DNA of 64,000 nucleotides, taken from Psychrobacillus sp042885655 (lineage in GTDB: Bacteria; Bacillota; Bacilli; Bacillales_A; Planococcaceae). Of the stretch, positions 1-9,297 are shown one piece after another. The notes under the pieces are model-generated. The model searched no databases. It had not been told where the DNA came from and saw only the letters and a list, made by a program, of their open reading frames with translations. Each line of letters starts with the position of its first letter. Position 1 is the first letter of the stretch. The position numbers and the translations under genes are program-made. The stretch spans positions 372,001 to 436,000 of the forward strand of contig NZ_JBHVRO010000002.1 of NCBI RefSeq assembly GCF_042885655.1, in the 5' to 3' direction.

Positions 1-124
1 CAATAATTGCTTTCATTCCGTCATCGATTTCAGTACTTGTTAGCGACTCTTTTGGATCATCTACCGTAACCATCAAACTTTTTCCATTTGCAGTTTCAAA
101 GTTAAGTTGTAATGATTTTGCCAT
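1..124 (-). CDS. DUF2922 family protein (partial, 3' end outside window)
   Basis: The minus strand reads MAKSLQLNFETANGKSLMV and continues with a TVDDP motif and a KESLTSTEIDDGMKAII stretch, matching the N-terminus of DUF2922, a small (about 70 aa) Bacillales family of unknown function. An AAGGGGGAAATGAA ribosome site precedes the ATG. It follows a DUF1659 gene by about 30 bp; the two families are usually neighbours, so they are probably co-transcribed. Only about 41 codons are visible. Confidence 0.8.
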   Translation of the reverse strand, partial: MAKSLQLNFETANGKSLMVTVDDPKESLTSTEIDDGMKAII

Positions 125-155
125 TTCATTTCCCCCTTTTTTTGTTTAATTTAAA

Positions 156-371
156 TTAGATTATAATCGATGTTTCCAACTTTTCAGCACCTATATACGG
201 GCTGTTCGAGAAGTTTGCAAGTGTAGTAGCGACTGTTTCCAAGCCATTCGCTGTTGCACTTGCTCTAATGTTACGATAAGATTTTGATTTAAATTTCATC
301 TTACCGTCATGGGTCAAACCACCTTCAAATACCAACTTTAATACTGCTTGCTTATATTCTAGATTTGCCAT
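156..371 (-). CDS. DUF1659 family small protein
   Basis: A 71-aa protein starting MANLEYKQAVLKLVF, with the FKSKSYRNI segment typical of DUF1659; function unknown. The start was placed at the ATG seven bases after AAAGGGGGTGAT, because an upstream GTG lies inside that ribosome site. It is first in a two-gene unit with the DUF2922 gene. The 114 bp upstream, shared with the divergent yneK homologue, contain a short CTTTCTTAAAGAAAG palindrome of unknown meaning. Confidence 0.82.
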   Translation of the reverse strand: MANLEYKQAVLKLVFEGGLTHDGKMKFKSKSYRNIRASATANGLETVATTLANFSNSPYIGAEKLETSIII

Positions 372-485
372 TTGTATCACCCCCTTTCAACTAGTAAATA
401 GAAACTTTCTTAAAGAAAGGATACAAAGAGAGTGAAATTTTTATAAGAACATCTTATACTTAAGATAGAAAAATGAGGTGATAGA

Positions 486-941
486 TTGGCTTTAACTGGT
501 TGGTTTTTATGGTTTATTCTATTTTGGGTAGTAGTTTTGGTAGGCTTAATGGCCATCGGAGGATTTTTCATGTTCCGTAAGTTCCTAAAAGCACTTCCAA
601 AAAATGATGGGAAATCGGATTTAGATTGGGAAGAGTATTACGTGGACAGCACCATTCATCTTTGGAATGATGATCAAAAAGCGCTTTTAAATGAATTAGT
701 GAGCCCTGTTCCAGACCTTTTTAGACCTGTTGCTAAACAGAAAATTGCTGGTAAAATTGGTCAGCTAGCACTAGAAGAAAAAGCAACTTCTATTACTCGT
801 GAATTACTAATTCGAGGTTATATAATAGCTACTCCAAAGCGGGATCATAAGTTCCTTAGAAAAAAACTTGCTGAAATGGAGATAGACGTTACCCCATATA
901 ACATGTTCTTTGAAGAATCAGAGAATAGAAAAAAAGCATAA
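486..941 (+). CDS. yneK: DUF2621 family membrane protein (YneK-like)
   Basis: A 151-aa protein with one N-terminal transmembrane segment (about residues 5-30) followed by a soluble region with the motif SDLDWEEYYVDST. This matches DUF2621, represented by B. subtilis YneK; its function is not known. TTG start, preceded by GAGGTGAT. It converges on ccdC; in B. subtilis yneK lies beside the ccdA-yneI-ccdC cluster, and that neighbourhood is kept here. Confidence 0.85.
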   Translation: MALTGWFLWFILFWVVVLVGLMAIGGFFMFRKFLKALPKNDGKSDLDWEEYYVDSTIHLWNDDQKALLNELVSPVPDLFRPVAKQKIAGKIGQLALEEKATSITRELLIRGYIIATPKRDHKFLRKKLAEMEIDVTPYNMFFEESENRKKA

Positions 942-945
942 CAAT

Positions 946-982
946 AAAAGCGAGTACCCATTCTAAAAGGGTACTCGCTTTT
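946..982. terminator. Bidirectional intrinsic terminator between yneK and ccdC
   Basis: Fourteen-base arms AAAAGCGAGTACCC and GGGTACTCGCTTTT surround a 9-nt loop, with A and T runs on opposite sides. The position between two convergent genes fits termination from both directions. Confidence 0.9.
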
Positions 983-987
983 TTTAT

Positions 988-1479
988 TTATTCGTTTGCT
1001 GCTGCTTTTTGAAGTTTTTTATAGCGTAAAAACATCGCCATACGCCACGGTACAATCATACCAAAAGCTAATATCCAAAACATTCCGCTAAGCTGTCCTA
1101 CATCAATCGTTGAACTTAATATTACCTTTCCTACTATACGTACAATTAACAATCCAATTATTATGAAAATAAAAGCCTTTGATTGTTTTAAATAGATTTC
1201 TCCATCTCTTCGTTCAAATCTGGATGTCCAAATTAGAACCGTTGAGAATAACATACCAACTGCAATTGCTTCTAATATTTCCGAACCTGTTACACGAAAG
1301 TATGGAAATACAAACATAAGTGCACCGGAAGACATAAATAATGGTGGTAATAATATCTTTTTGACGTTAGCAGGCTTTTTCGACGATCTTGCTCGTATCG
1401 TTGTTACAAGTATTCCCATACCAATAGCCATGATGGAAGTAACAATAATCATAAAATTAGGCTGAATCTTTTCAAACAT
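988..1479 (-). CDS. ccdC: CcdC-like membrane protein (cytochrome c biogenesis locus)
   Basis: An approximately 163-aa polytopic membrane protein with about five hydrophobic segments. The stretch KKILLPPLFMSSGALMFVFP is very close to the CcdC (YneJ) family. CcdC is encoded with CcdA, but its exact role is unresolved and it is reported dispensable for cytochrome c in B. subtilis. I start at the ATG of MFEKIQPN, which follows GGGG, rather than six codons earlier. It is the third gene of the ccdA-yneI-ccdC unit. Confidence 0.87.
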   Translation of the reverse strand: MFEKIQPNFMIIVTSIMAIGMGILVTTIRARSSKKPANVKKILLPPLFMSSGALMFVFPYFRVTGSEILEAIAVGMLFSTVLIWTSRFERRDGEIYLKQSKAFIFIIIGLLIVRIVGKVILSSTIDVGQLSGMFWILAFGMIVPWRMAMFLRYKKLQKAAANE

Positions 1480-1557
1480 TAGAATTCCCCATATCATTTG
1501 AAACTTTTAATGGTTTACACATATTTTTAAGTAGTTTATCACAAGAAAACTTGGGCA

Positions 1558-1929
1558 TCAAATTTCATTCCAATTAGTTACATTTTGCAAAACTTGTATA
1601 ATTTGTTCTGGATTAAAAGGTTTCGTGATAAAATCTTTTGCCCCGTTTTCAATTGCTTCTACAATGAGTTTTTGTTGTCCTAGAGCAGTAACCATGACAA
1701 TTATAGCTTCTGGAAATTCAGATATAATTGCTTTCACTGCCTCAATGCCAGTCATCCCTGGCATAGTAATATCCATTGTTACCACATCTGGTACTAATTC
1801 ACGATACTTTTCAATTGCCTCTTTCCCATTTGCGGCCTCACCAATTATTTCAAATTGATGATTTTCTAGCATTCTTTTTATAGTTGCGCGCATGAAGACT
1901 GCATCGTCAACAACTAACACTGTTGGCAT
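1558..1929 (-). CDS. yneI: Single-domain response regulator (CheY-like, YneI-type)
   Basis: A stand-alone receiver domain of about 123 aa with no output domain. Acid-pocket Asp8/Asp9 (VLVVDDAVFMR), phospho-acceptor Asp53 (VVTMDITMPGM), Thr81 (VMVTALG) and Lys103 (ITKPF) are all present, so it should be phosphorylatable. Three ATGs follow GGGAGG; the third, eight bases away, has the best spacing. It lies between ccdA and ccdC as in B. subtilis, where YneI's partner kinase is unknown. Confidence 0.9.
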   Translation of the reverse strand: MPTVLVVDDAVFMRATIKRMLENHQFEIIGEAANGKEAIEKYRELVPDVVTMDITMPGMTGIEAVKAIISEFPEAIIVMVTALGQQKLIVEAIENGAKDFITKPFNPEQIIQVLQNVTNWNEI

Positions 1930-1947
1930 CATCATGCCTCCCTCTCT

Positions 1948-2658
1948 TTAAAATCCTTGAAATTCGCCAAAAATTGGACTTAGAATACGAATAATGAAAG
2001 TTAAACCATCAAAAAATAATAGGATTCCAAGTGCAATCATAATATAACCGCCAATTTTCACTATTAGATTACTATTTTTACGTATCCAGTTAAGTCGCGT
2101 GACAAAGAACGATAATACGAAAAATGGAATAGCAAATCCAAATACATAAGCAAGCATATACAACATTCCTGCATCAGGATTCGAACCAGCCATGACTATT
2201 ACTGCCGCTAAAATAGGTCCAGTACATGGTGTCCACCCAGCAGCAAACGCCATTCCGATTAAAATTGTTCCCAAATATCCAGCTGGACGATTTTTAAACT
2301 GGAGACGCTTCTCTTTCATTAAGAACGCTGGATTAAAGATTCCTACGATGATTAAACCAAAAATTACAATAAAAATTGCTCCGACTTGACGAAGAAGATC
2401 ATCATATTGAATGAAAAATGTTCCTACAAATGAAGTTGCGAATCCTATTGCAACAAATATGATAGAAAACCCTAATAAGAAGAATAATGTATGAAGCATC
2501 CCTCTTTTTTGCATTTGTTTCTTATCTGTTTTTATTTCTTCTAAAGACATTCCTGTAATATAGGATAAAAATGCAGGATACAATGGTAAAGTACAAGGCG
2601 AGATAAAACTTAAAAATCCCGCTCCAAATGCCAATAATAAATTTATATCGGTACTCAC
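1948..2658 (-). CDS. ccdA: Cytochrome c biogenesis thiol-disulfide transporter CcdA
   Basis: A 236-aa protein with six predicted transmembrane segments. CcdA passes reducing equivalents from cytoplasmic thioredoxin across the membrane to keep apocytochrome c cysteines reduced, and also acts in spore-coat or peptidoglycan thiol chemistry in Bacillus. The two conserved cysteines sit in FISPCTLPLYPAF near the N-terminus and GWTPCTGPIL in mid-protein. First gene of the minus-strand ccdA-yneI-ccdC unit; 12 bp separate it from yneI. Confidence 0.93.
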   Translation of the reverse strand: MSTDINLLLAFGAGFLSFISPCTLPLYPAFLSYITGMSLEEIKTDKKQMQKRGMLHTLFFLLGFSIIFVAIGFATSFVGTFFIQYDDLLRQVGAIFIVIFGLIIVGIFNPAFLMKEKRLQFKNRPAGYLGTILIGMAFAAGWTPCTGPILAAVIVMAGSNPDAGMLYMLAYVFGFAIPFFVLSFFVTRLNWIRKNSNLIVKIGGYIMIALGILLFFDGLTFIIRILSPIFGEFQGF

Positions 2659-2748
2659 GGCAGTCTTCCTTTCCGATTTACTGTCCCTATCGTATCAAAT
2701 TTTTCACACTTTTACTCTACTAAAGCTTGTGACAGCTTTTTGACTCTT

Positions 2749-4533
2749 TTAAGCGATTTCATCAACAACTCCGTTTTGAAGTAAGTACATTTTATGATAT
2801 AAACCTTTTTCATTCAATAGTTGTTGATGTGTACCTCTTTCAACTATCTCTCCATGATGGAGAACTAATATTAACTCGGCATCCTGTATAGTACTTAACC
2901 GATGGGCGATTGCAATGGTTGTCCGACCCTTACGCATTTTCTCTAAGCTACTTTGTATTGCAACTTCTGTTTCAGTGTCAATATTTGCTGTAGCTTCATC
3001 TAATACTAATATTTTCGGATTTGTTGCGATTGTTCGTGCAAATGCAACAAGTTGTCTTTGACCACTCGAGAAAGTAGATCCTCTTTCGGTTACTTTTTGT
3101 TTATAAGAAAACGGTAGTTTTTCAATAAAGTTATTAGCCTGGACAAACTCTGCTGCTGCCTTGACGTCTTCATCCGTCATATCTTTGGCATGTAATCGTA
3201 TGTTGCTTTCGATATCACCATAAAATAAAAATGGATCTTGAAGTACTAACCCTACTTTTTCGCGAATTTCCTCTGTTTGAAAGTCTTTGACAGAGTGGCC
3301 ATCAATTTTAATATTTCCTTGTTCAAATTCATAGAAACGCATAAGTAAGTTAATAATAGAACTTTTTCCGCTGCCTGTATGTCCAACTAAAGCAACGGTT
3401 TGACCTGGTTCTGCTGTGAATGAAATATTTTTCAATACATCTGTTTTTCCATCATACGAAAACGTCACATTTTGAAACTCAATTTTTCCTTGTTCAATTT
3501 TTGCTTCTACGCTATTTTTTTGTACTGGCGCTAAATCTTCTTCATCCAATAGCTTGAACACTCGTGAAGCTGCAACAATTGCTTGTTGGAAAATAGATAG
3601 ACGTTGCATCACTTGATTAATAGGCTCAAAAAAACGGTCTATATAAGTTACGAATGCGTATATAACCCCTACTTCTACAATGTTATTCATCGAAGTAATT
3701 CCAAAATAACTTAGTACCATGATAATCGCTAAAGCGTAAACTAAATCGATTGCGGGGCGAAGCAGTATGCTATCCAGCTTGATATTTCGTTTCCCTGCAT
3801 TCCAATGAGAGTCGTTAATCTCATTAAACTCGTCTTGTAAACGGTCTTCTTGTCTAAAAGCTTGAATCATCGTCATTCCTTGTAGCGATTCTGCAAGCTT
3901 AGCATTTAGTTGGCTCAGTCTTTCACGTAAATCTTGATAAACAACGGAACTATACTTTCGATACGTTTTGATAATTATAAACATTATTGGCAATAAAACC
4001 GTTGCGAACAGTGCCAATTTTACATTCAATATAAACATAGCAATGTACACACCAATTATTAAAAAACCACTCTGTACAAATCCTACTAATACACTAACGA
4101 ACATATCTTTAATCGCTTCTGTATCATTCGTTACACGTGACACTATACTTCCTGCCGGAGTTTTGTCAAAATAACGCATACCTAGGCTGTGCACTTTAGT
4201 GAACACATCAATTCGCATTTGTTGAATGATTTTCAGTGCAATCTCTTGGAATTTTAATAATTGAAAATAACTTACGATGACATTTCCAACTTGGATAAAA
4301 ACATAACCCAAAGCCAATCCTACAAGTGGTCCAGTTGGAAAACTTTTAGGTGTTAAATAGTTATCCATAAATGTTTTAATTAAATACGGTCCAAGTATAT
4401 CTCCTGTCACTGTTAATACAAGTAAAAATAATGCAATACCAATTACTTTTTTATGTGGTTTTAAGAATGTTAATAATCTCTTTAGTATGTTCCACTGATC
4501 TTTTCCTGAAAGCTGTGGCTGCTTTTCATTCAT
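2749..4533 (-). CDS. bmrD: ABC exporter half-transporter, BmrD/YheH-like
   Basis: A 594-aa half-transporter: six-helix membrane domain (about 35-330) then an ATPase domain. Walker A GHTGSGKSS lies near residue 384, the catalytic Glu in ILVLDEATANID near 513 and the switch His near 544. The signature motif is FSSGQ (near 488) instead of LSGGQ, the degenerate half expected of BmrD-type partners. It starts in the stop codon of the upstream partner gene, so the two are translationally coupled. Likely role: multidrug or peptide export as a heterodimer. It is shorter than B. subtilis YheH (about 670 aa). Confidence 0.85.
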   Translation of the reverse strand: MNEKQPQLSGKDQWNILKRLLTFLKPHKKVIGIALFLLVLTVTGDILGPYLIKTFMDNYLTPKSFPTGPLVGLALGYVFIQVGNVIVSYFQLLKFQEIALKIIQQMRIDVFTKVHSLGMRYFDKTPAGSIVSRVTNDTEAIKDMFVSVLVGFVQSGFLIIGVYIAMFILNVKLALFATVLLPIMFIIIKTYRKYSSVVYQDLRERLSQLNAKLAESLQGMTMIQAFRQEDRLQDEFNEINDSHWNAGKRNIKLDSILLRPAIDLVYALAIIMVLSYFGITSMNNIVEVGVIYAFVTYIDRFFEPINQVMQRLSIFQQAIVAASRVFKLLDEEDLAPVQKNSVEAKIEQGKIEFQNVTFSYDGKTDVLKNISFTAEPGQTVALVGHTGSGKSSIINLLMRFYEFEQGNIKIDGHSVKDFQTEEIREKVGLVLQDPFLFYGDIESNIRLHAKDMTDEDVKAAAEFVQANNFIEKLPFSYKQKVTERGSTFSSGQRQLVAFARTIATNPKILVLDEATANIDTETEVAIQSSLEKMRKGRTTIAIAHRLSTIQDAELILVLHHGEIVERGTHQQLLNEKGLYHKMYLLQNGVVDEIA

Positions 4534-6287
4534 TACTCCTCACCTCCCTTTTCAACTAATGACTCTAGTTGTTGCAACTGATACATTTCAAAATATACTC
4601 CCTTTATATCCATTAGTTGTTCATGTGATCCTTTTTCAATAATGGTTCCTTCACTCATGACAATAATTTGATGTGCATGTTGAATCGCACTCAGACGATG
4701 TGAGGTAATGATTGTAGTTTCATCCGTCCGTTTTGTTTTTAATGCTTCTAGTATTGCTTCTTCTGTTCGGGCATCAACCGCTGATAGGGAATCATCCAAG
4801 ATTAGTAATTCAGGCTCCATCATTAATGCACGCGCAATCGAAATGCGTTGCTTTTGTCCACCTGAAAGTGACACACCTCGTTCCCCTACAATGGTGTTGT
4901 AGCCATCCGTAAATTGTAATATATCGTCATGGATGTATGCGAGTTTTGCTGCTTCGTGTACTTGCTCCATCGTTGCACTCGCATTTGCGAAGGCAATATT
5001 ACCTGCAACGGTAGTCGAAAACAAAAAGTGATCTTGAGGTACATAACCAATTGCTTCTCGTAAACGACGTTTTTTGTATTCGTCGATGGTATGGTCTCCG
5101 TAAATAATTTGCCCCTCATACCCCTCAAATTCTCTCATCAATAATTTTAAAATTGCAGTCTTTCCTGAACCGGTTTTTCCGACTACTCCTAATGTTTCTC
5201 CGCGTTTTAACGTGAAGTGAACGTTATGCAGCGCCACTCGGTCATCTTCAGGGAATTTAAATTCCTCTATATTAAAATGTACATCCCCTTCTGGCTTTTG
5301 ATCTAACGCATTTTCTATATCGTCAATTTCTACTTTTTCATCTAATAAATCCTTAATTCGGTCATATGAAGCACGACCACGTTCCACAATATTGAATAAC
5401 CAACCAAAAGCAAGCATTGGCCATACAAGTAGACCTAAATAAGATGTAAAAGCGAATAAATCTCCAATGGACATTTCATTCGCTAGAATAAAACGAGTTC
5501 CAAATACAATAGATAGGAAGAAGCACATGCCAACAATAAGCGATATCGTTGGATCGAATAACGAATCAACTTTTGCTACATGGATATTTTTTCCCACGAC
5601 TTCTTGTGATAATTGAACGAAGTCCTCCGTATCTTCTTTTTCCTGTCCAAATGTTTTAATAACCTTTACACCAGAAATACTCTCTTGTGCTTTATCATTC
5701 AAATCAGAAAATGCTTCTTGTGCATAACGAAAACGTTGATGCAGTAGCTTACCATAATAACTCGTTAATATCGCCATTAAAGGAAGTGGAATAAGTGCTA
5801 TTAACGTAAGTTTCCAGTTAATCGTAATTGCCATAGCTGCTATAACAAATCCACCTGTTGTAATAGAATCGACCAGTGTTAAAACACCAGCACCTGCTGT
5901 TTGTTGAACGGCGGACAAGTCATTCGTTGCATGAGCCATTAAATCTCCAACACGTTTTTTCTGATAAAACGATGGAGCCATTTTCGTAAAATGATGAAAC
6001 AGTCTCTCTCTAAGTTTTCTAGCCAAAAAGATAGCTGAACCAAATATCATAATACGCCAATAATAGCGTAGAATGTACATCCCAATAGCTGCAAGCGCTA
6101 AAATACCAAGCCATTTAACTAAAAAAGTTGTAGTCAATGTACCTTTACTTATTTCATCTACAATAAAACCGATTATTTTCGGTGGAATTAGCTGGAGAAA
6201 TGCTACAAACATAAGCATGAGAATCCCAACTAGATACTGCTTTTTCCTCTCTTTAAAAAACCAACCCAAATCTAAAAATACTTTCAC
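4533..6287 (-). CDS. bmrC: ABC exporter half-transporter, BmrC/YheI-like
   Basis: A 584-aa partner with membrane domain then ATPase. It has a canonical signature LSGGQKQRISIARA, but the residue after Walker B is Asp (LLILDDSLSAVD, about residue 499) instead of Glu. Together with FSSGQ in the partner this gives one degenerate and one competent ATP site, the known layout of BmrCD/LmrCD-type heterodimers. GTG start after TTGGGGGAAATAAA. Promoter and palindromic operator lie directly upstream. Substrate unknown; YfiB/YfiC-type paralogues are the alternative. Confidence 0.85.
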   Translation of the reverse strand: MKVFLDLGWFFKERKKQYLVGILMLMFVAFLQLIPPKIIGFIVDEISKGTLTTTFLVKWLGILALAAIGMYILRYYWRIMIFGSAIFLARKLRERLFHHFTKMAPSFYQKKRVGDLMAHATNDLSAVQQTAGAGVLTLVDSITTGGFVIAAMAITINWKLTLIALIPLPLMAILTSYYGKLLHQRFRYAQEAFSDLNDKAQESISGVKVIKTFGQEKEDTEDFVQLSQEVVGKNIHVAKVDSLFDPTISLIVGMCFFLSIVFGTRFILANEMSIGDLFAFTSYLGLLVWPMLAFGWLFNIVERGRASYDRIKDLLDEKVEIDDIENALDQKPEGDVHFNIEEFKFPEDDRVALHNVHFTLKRGETLGVVGKTGSGKTAILKLLMREFEGYEGQIIYGDHTIDEYKKRRLREAIGYVPQDHFLFSTTVAGNIAFANASATMEQVHEAAKLAYIHDDILQFTDGYNTIVGERGVSLSGGQKQRISIARALMMEPELLILDDSLSAVDARTEEAILEALKTKRTDETTIITSHRLSAIQHAHQIIVMSEGTIIEKGSHEQLMDIKGVYFEMYQLQQLESLVEKGGEE

Positions 6288-6323
6288 TTTATTTCCCCCA
6301 AGTTTATATATTAAGACTTTACT

Positions 6324-6352
6324 AGTTTAGCAAATGTTCGAACATTGGGAAA
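6324..6352 (-). promoter_or_regulatory. Putative promoter with palindromic operator upstream of bmrC-like gene
   Basis: On the minus strand a TAAACT -10 follows a 17-bp spacer that contains the perfect 14-bp palindrome AATGTTCGAACATT (6333-6346). The -35 (TTTCCC) is poor. A palindrome between -35 and -10 is typical of a TetR/MarR-type repressor site; no such regulator gene is adjacent. Confidence 0.5.
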
Positions 6353-6440
6353 GATAAGAAAACAAAATAATTCGGATTTTGAAATATTATTTAACGTTCC
6401 ACACTGCTAGGTTCGAGCTTCATCCAAAGCAATTTTGAAG

Positions 6441-6651
6441 TCTATAAGCCCATAAAGTGACGTTTAACGCTAGAAATGTCACAACCCCCTAAAGTATCGC
6501 TATGAGCCCCTAAATCGTAGTTATCTACCCCTAAATAGCAATGTTGAGCACAAAATTTAGTTATCCTCACCTACTCAGAGTTTATAAGCTTGTAAAGTAT
6601 CGCTATAAGCCCCTAAATCATAGTTATCTGCCCCTAAACATATTAGGCATA
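6441..6651. repeat. Degenerate 21-nt tandem repeat, locus 1
   Basis: Units of exactly 21 nt beginning CCCCTAAA start at 6486, 6507 and 6528, degenerate units continue, and the phrase resumes at 6589, 6610 and 6631 after a 2-nt phase slip. TAGTTATCT recurs at the same unit position. It fills the gap between the divergent bmrC-like gene and serC. No open frame runs through it and there are no unique spacers as in CRISPR. Confidence 0.8.
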
Positions 6652-6758
6652 GAAAGTGTATCCGTAATAAAGTATTAAGGTATCGCACTCAGTTTTATAT
6701 TGTCAGTTAATTTCGTTAACAATTTATTCACTTTTTTAAAAAAATTTCGCTAGTTTCA

Positions 6759-6786
6759 TTGTTTAGCAAACAAAAGTGTATATAAT
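6759..6786 (+). promoter_or_regulatory. Probable sigma-A promoter of serC
   Basis: A perfect TATAAT at 6781-6786 lies 16 bp after a TTGTTT (-35-like) and about 40 bp before the serC start. The -35 match is partial. Confidence 0.5.
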
Positions 6787-6826
6787 GAATAAATAAAATC
6801 ATTCATATTCGACAGGAGTGTTTATC

Positions 6827-7924
6827 ATGGATCTTTCAAAAAAACGAACTTTTAATTTTAACGCGGGCCCTTCTGCTCTTCCACTAGAAGTTCTAGAAAA
6901 AGCACAAAAAGAATTGATTAATTTCCACGGGACAGGTATGTCCATCATGGAGATGTCTCACCGTAGTGCTAAATTTGAAGATATACATAACGGAGCCATT
7001 ACTCAAATGAGAAAATTATTTTCTATTCCTGATGAATATGAGGTTCTTTTTCTACAAGGCGGTGCAAGCCTCCAATTTTCTATGATTCCTATGAATTTCT
7101 TAACAATCGATCAACAAGCAGGATACATTATGACGGGATCTTGGTCAGAGAAAGCTTATAAAGAAGCAGAATTATTTGGAAAACCTTATGAAGTAGCAAG
7201 TTCAAAAGAAAACAAATACTCCAACATTCCTGCATTAGTAGATTTCCAATTTAATTCAGATGATGCATATGTTCATTTAACTTCAAATAATACGATTTAT
7301 GGAACGCAGTGGTCTGTTTTCCCTGACACTGGAAATGTTCCTTTAATAGCGGATATGTCAAGTGATATTATGTCGAAGCCAGTTGATATAAGTAAATTTG
7401 GCATGATCTATGCTGGTGCGCAGAAAAACCTTGGACCATCTGGTGTGACAGTTGTTATTGTTCGAAAAGATTTACTTGAAAAAGCAAACACGGAAATACC
7501 AACTATTTTAAAATACAGTACACATGCTGATAGCAATTCCCTATATAACACTCCCCCTACTTTTGGTATTTATATGCTGGGAGAAGTACTCAATTGGGTT
7601 GAGGAAAAAGGTGGACTAGAAGCAATTGCCAAAAACAATGAGGTAAAAGCAAAAGTGATTTATGATGCTATTGATAATAGCAATGGTTTTTACACAGGAC
7701 ATGCAACTCCGGAAAGCCGTTCACTCATGAATATCACATTCCGCCTATCTGATGAAGCTTTAGAAAAACAATTTTTATCAGAAGCAAAAGAAGCTGGTTT
7801 TGTTGGATTAGATGGACATCGCTCTGTTGGCGGTTGCCGAGCATCTACTTATAACGCAGTCCCATTAGAAGCTTGCCGAGCACTTAGCGATTTCATGATT
7901 CATTTTCAAACAAAACATAGCTAA
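6827..7924 (+). CDS. serC: Phosphoserine aminotransferase
   Basis: About 365 aa, the normal length for SerC, a PLP enzyme converting 3-phosphohydroxypyruvate and glutamate to phosphoserine in serine synthesis. Hallmarks: N-terminal FNFNAGPSALP, LQGGASLQFSM (phosphate/PLP binding), the Schiff-base lysine in YAGAQKNLGPSG, and the C-terminal GHRSVGGCRASTYNA. ATG chosen nine bases after the AGGAGTG ribosome site; an earlier GTG overlaps that site. Stands alone, ended by a terminator. Confidence 0.96.
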   Translation: MDLSKKRTFNFNAGPSALPLEVLEKAQKELINFHGTGMSIMEMSHRSAKFEDIHNGAITQMRKLFSIPDEYEVLFLQGGASLQFSMIPMNFLTIDQQAGYIMTGSWSEKAYKEAELFGKPYEVASSKENKYSNIPALVDFQFNSDDAYVHLTSNNTIYGTQWSVFPDTGNVPLIADMSSDIMSKPVDISKFGMIYAGAQKNLGPSGVTVVIVRKDLLEKANTEIPTILKYSTHADSNSLYNTPPTFGIYMLGEVLNWVEEKGGLEAIAKNNEVKAKVIYDAIDNSNGFYTGHATPESRSLMNITFRLSDEALEKQFLSEAKEAGFVGLDGHRSVGGCRASTYNAVPLEACRALSDFMIHFQTKHS

Positions 7925-7981
7925 TCTAATGTATAAACATATATAGTGACAATGATTAAATTAATTCTAAACATAATTTAG

Positions 7982-8012
7982 AAAAGCTCTTTGCGAGATG
8001 CAAGGAGCTTTC
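7982..8012 (+). terminator. Intrinsic terminator after serC
   Basis: AAAGCTCTTTGC and GCAAGGAGCTTT form a stem around GAGAT, followed by TCTTTTAT. Confidence 0.85.
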
Positions 8013-8168
8013 TTTTATAGTTGGACACTTTCATATATTAGTAATCTTAATGTCATGGTGCCATCAACACACAATAAGTGATTGATAACAAATATTGCTT
8101 GCTTCTGTCATTCACTACTTGTATATTCAAAATTAATGAGTGCCAATACATGTCAAAGAGTGATTAAA

Positions 8169-8612
8169 ATGACTACTAAAAAGGAACATAGCAAACAGTG
8201 TTACCGTAAGATGAGGATAGTTTATATAATTGCGGTTGTTATCACCATTTTATTAGGACTATCCTCCAGAAAATACAGCCATTCTCTTCTTTTATTTGTT
8301 GCTCTGAATGCTGGTGATGTGATGTGGGCCATGATGGTCTATTTTGGGTTTCGTTTCATTCTTATTCGTAAAAGCTTGGTGACAGCCATCTGGCTTAGTT
8401 TCTCGTTCAGCTTTGGCATTGAATTCAGTCAGCTTTATCAAGCAGAGTGGATCAATCAAATTCGTGGTACTTTGCTCGGAGCATTGGTTTTAGGCAAAGG
8501 ATTTCTTACGGTGGATCTGATTCGATATGCAGTAGGAATTATGATAGCTACTATTTTCGATAAGGTGATGCTTGTATTCATTCAGAGAAGATATATCAAA
8601 AGAATTGGCTGA
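8169..8612 (+). CDS. DUF2809 family membrane protein
   Basis: About 147 aa with four to five hydrophobic helices; the motif RKYSHSLLLFVALNAGDVMWAMM and the FGIEFSQLYQAEWINQIR loop are characteristic of DUF2809, a family of unknown function. The open frame reaches back to 8082, but the extra 29 codons are not hydrophobic in the family pattern; ATG 8169 follows AAAGAGTGAT. No operon partner. Confidence 0.72.
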   Translation: MTTKKEHSKQCYRKMRIVYIIAVVITILLGLSSRKYSHSLLLFVALNAGDVMWAMMVYFGFRFILIRKSLVTAIWLSFSFSFGIEFSQLYQAEWINQIRGTLLGALVLGKGFLTVDLIRYAVGIMIATIFDKVMLVFIQRRYIKRIG

Positions 8613-8773
8613 ATAAAAGGAATTAAAAAGTAAGTTCTGCTAAAGGGGTTCTTATTGAAAAATTCTTCTTTGATAGAAAATGATAATATTAAAAAGAGCG
8701 ACTAGTGCATCAACACTAATCAATCATTGTAATAAAATGTATCGCTTCAAATGCGATCAGCAAGTTACATAGT

Positions 8774-8807
8774 AAACTGTCCTAAGCTTGGTGGCTTAGG
8801 ACGGTTT
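8774..8807 (+). terminator. Hairpin terminator
   Basis: AAACTGTCCTAAGC and GCTTAGGACGGTTT enclose TTGGTG, followed by ATATTTTTTG. It probably ends the DUF2809 transcript, although 160 bp of featureless sequence separates them. Confidence 0.75.
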
Positions 8808-8864
8808 ATATTTTTTGAAAAGTATTTGACAACGCTAAAATTGCCGCAATTTTTAGTAATTAGA

Positions 8865-9041
8865 TTATTTGTTGTTTTTTCTCCAAACTATTGCTGCTAG
8901 TAGTAGAACTACACCTAAGACAAATCCTATAATTTGGTCTAGCAAAAGTTCGCCTGTTCTAAAATATCGAAGAGTAAAAATTCCACCAAATATTATAATA
9001 ATAATTATTGCTAATTGAATTAGATATGAGTTAAATTTCAT
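8865..9041 (-). CDS. 58-aa small membrane protein
   Basis: Reads MKFNSYLIQLAIIIIIIFGG, then a short polar hinge, then a second hydrophobic helix ending in RRKNNK-like basic residues. A strong GGAGGTAATAAAGA ribosome site precedes the ATG. Two-helix topology with positive C-terminus; no family recognised. It faces the DUF2809 gene across a terminator. Confidence 0.65.
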   Translation of the reverse strand: MKFNSYLIQLAIIIIIIFGGIFTLRYFRTGELLLDQIIGFVLGVVLLLAAIVWRKNNK

Positions 9042-9297
9042 TCTTTATTACCTCCAGTTATTCTTTCTATCATCCCACTAACTTTCCAACAGTTTCTATT
9101 CCTCATTATTAGTAATTTTACCATACCAGATTTTTCAACTTCATTTTTCATATGTTTTAATCATATATTTGTCGAAAAAGCTCATTTATACAAAATACCT
9201 TATCTGAATAAAAAGCCTTTGTTTGGTGATTTACGTAGGTGAGGCATCATATATCAGATTATGCAATGAATGACTTCCAATGAGAGGAGCTTATGAA

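Noticed and set aside
6441..6651. CRISPR array
   Set aside because: Units are contiguous and degenerate, with no unique spacers and no cas genes.
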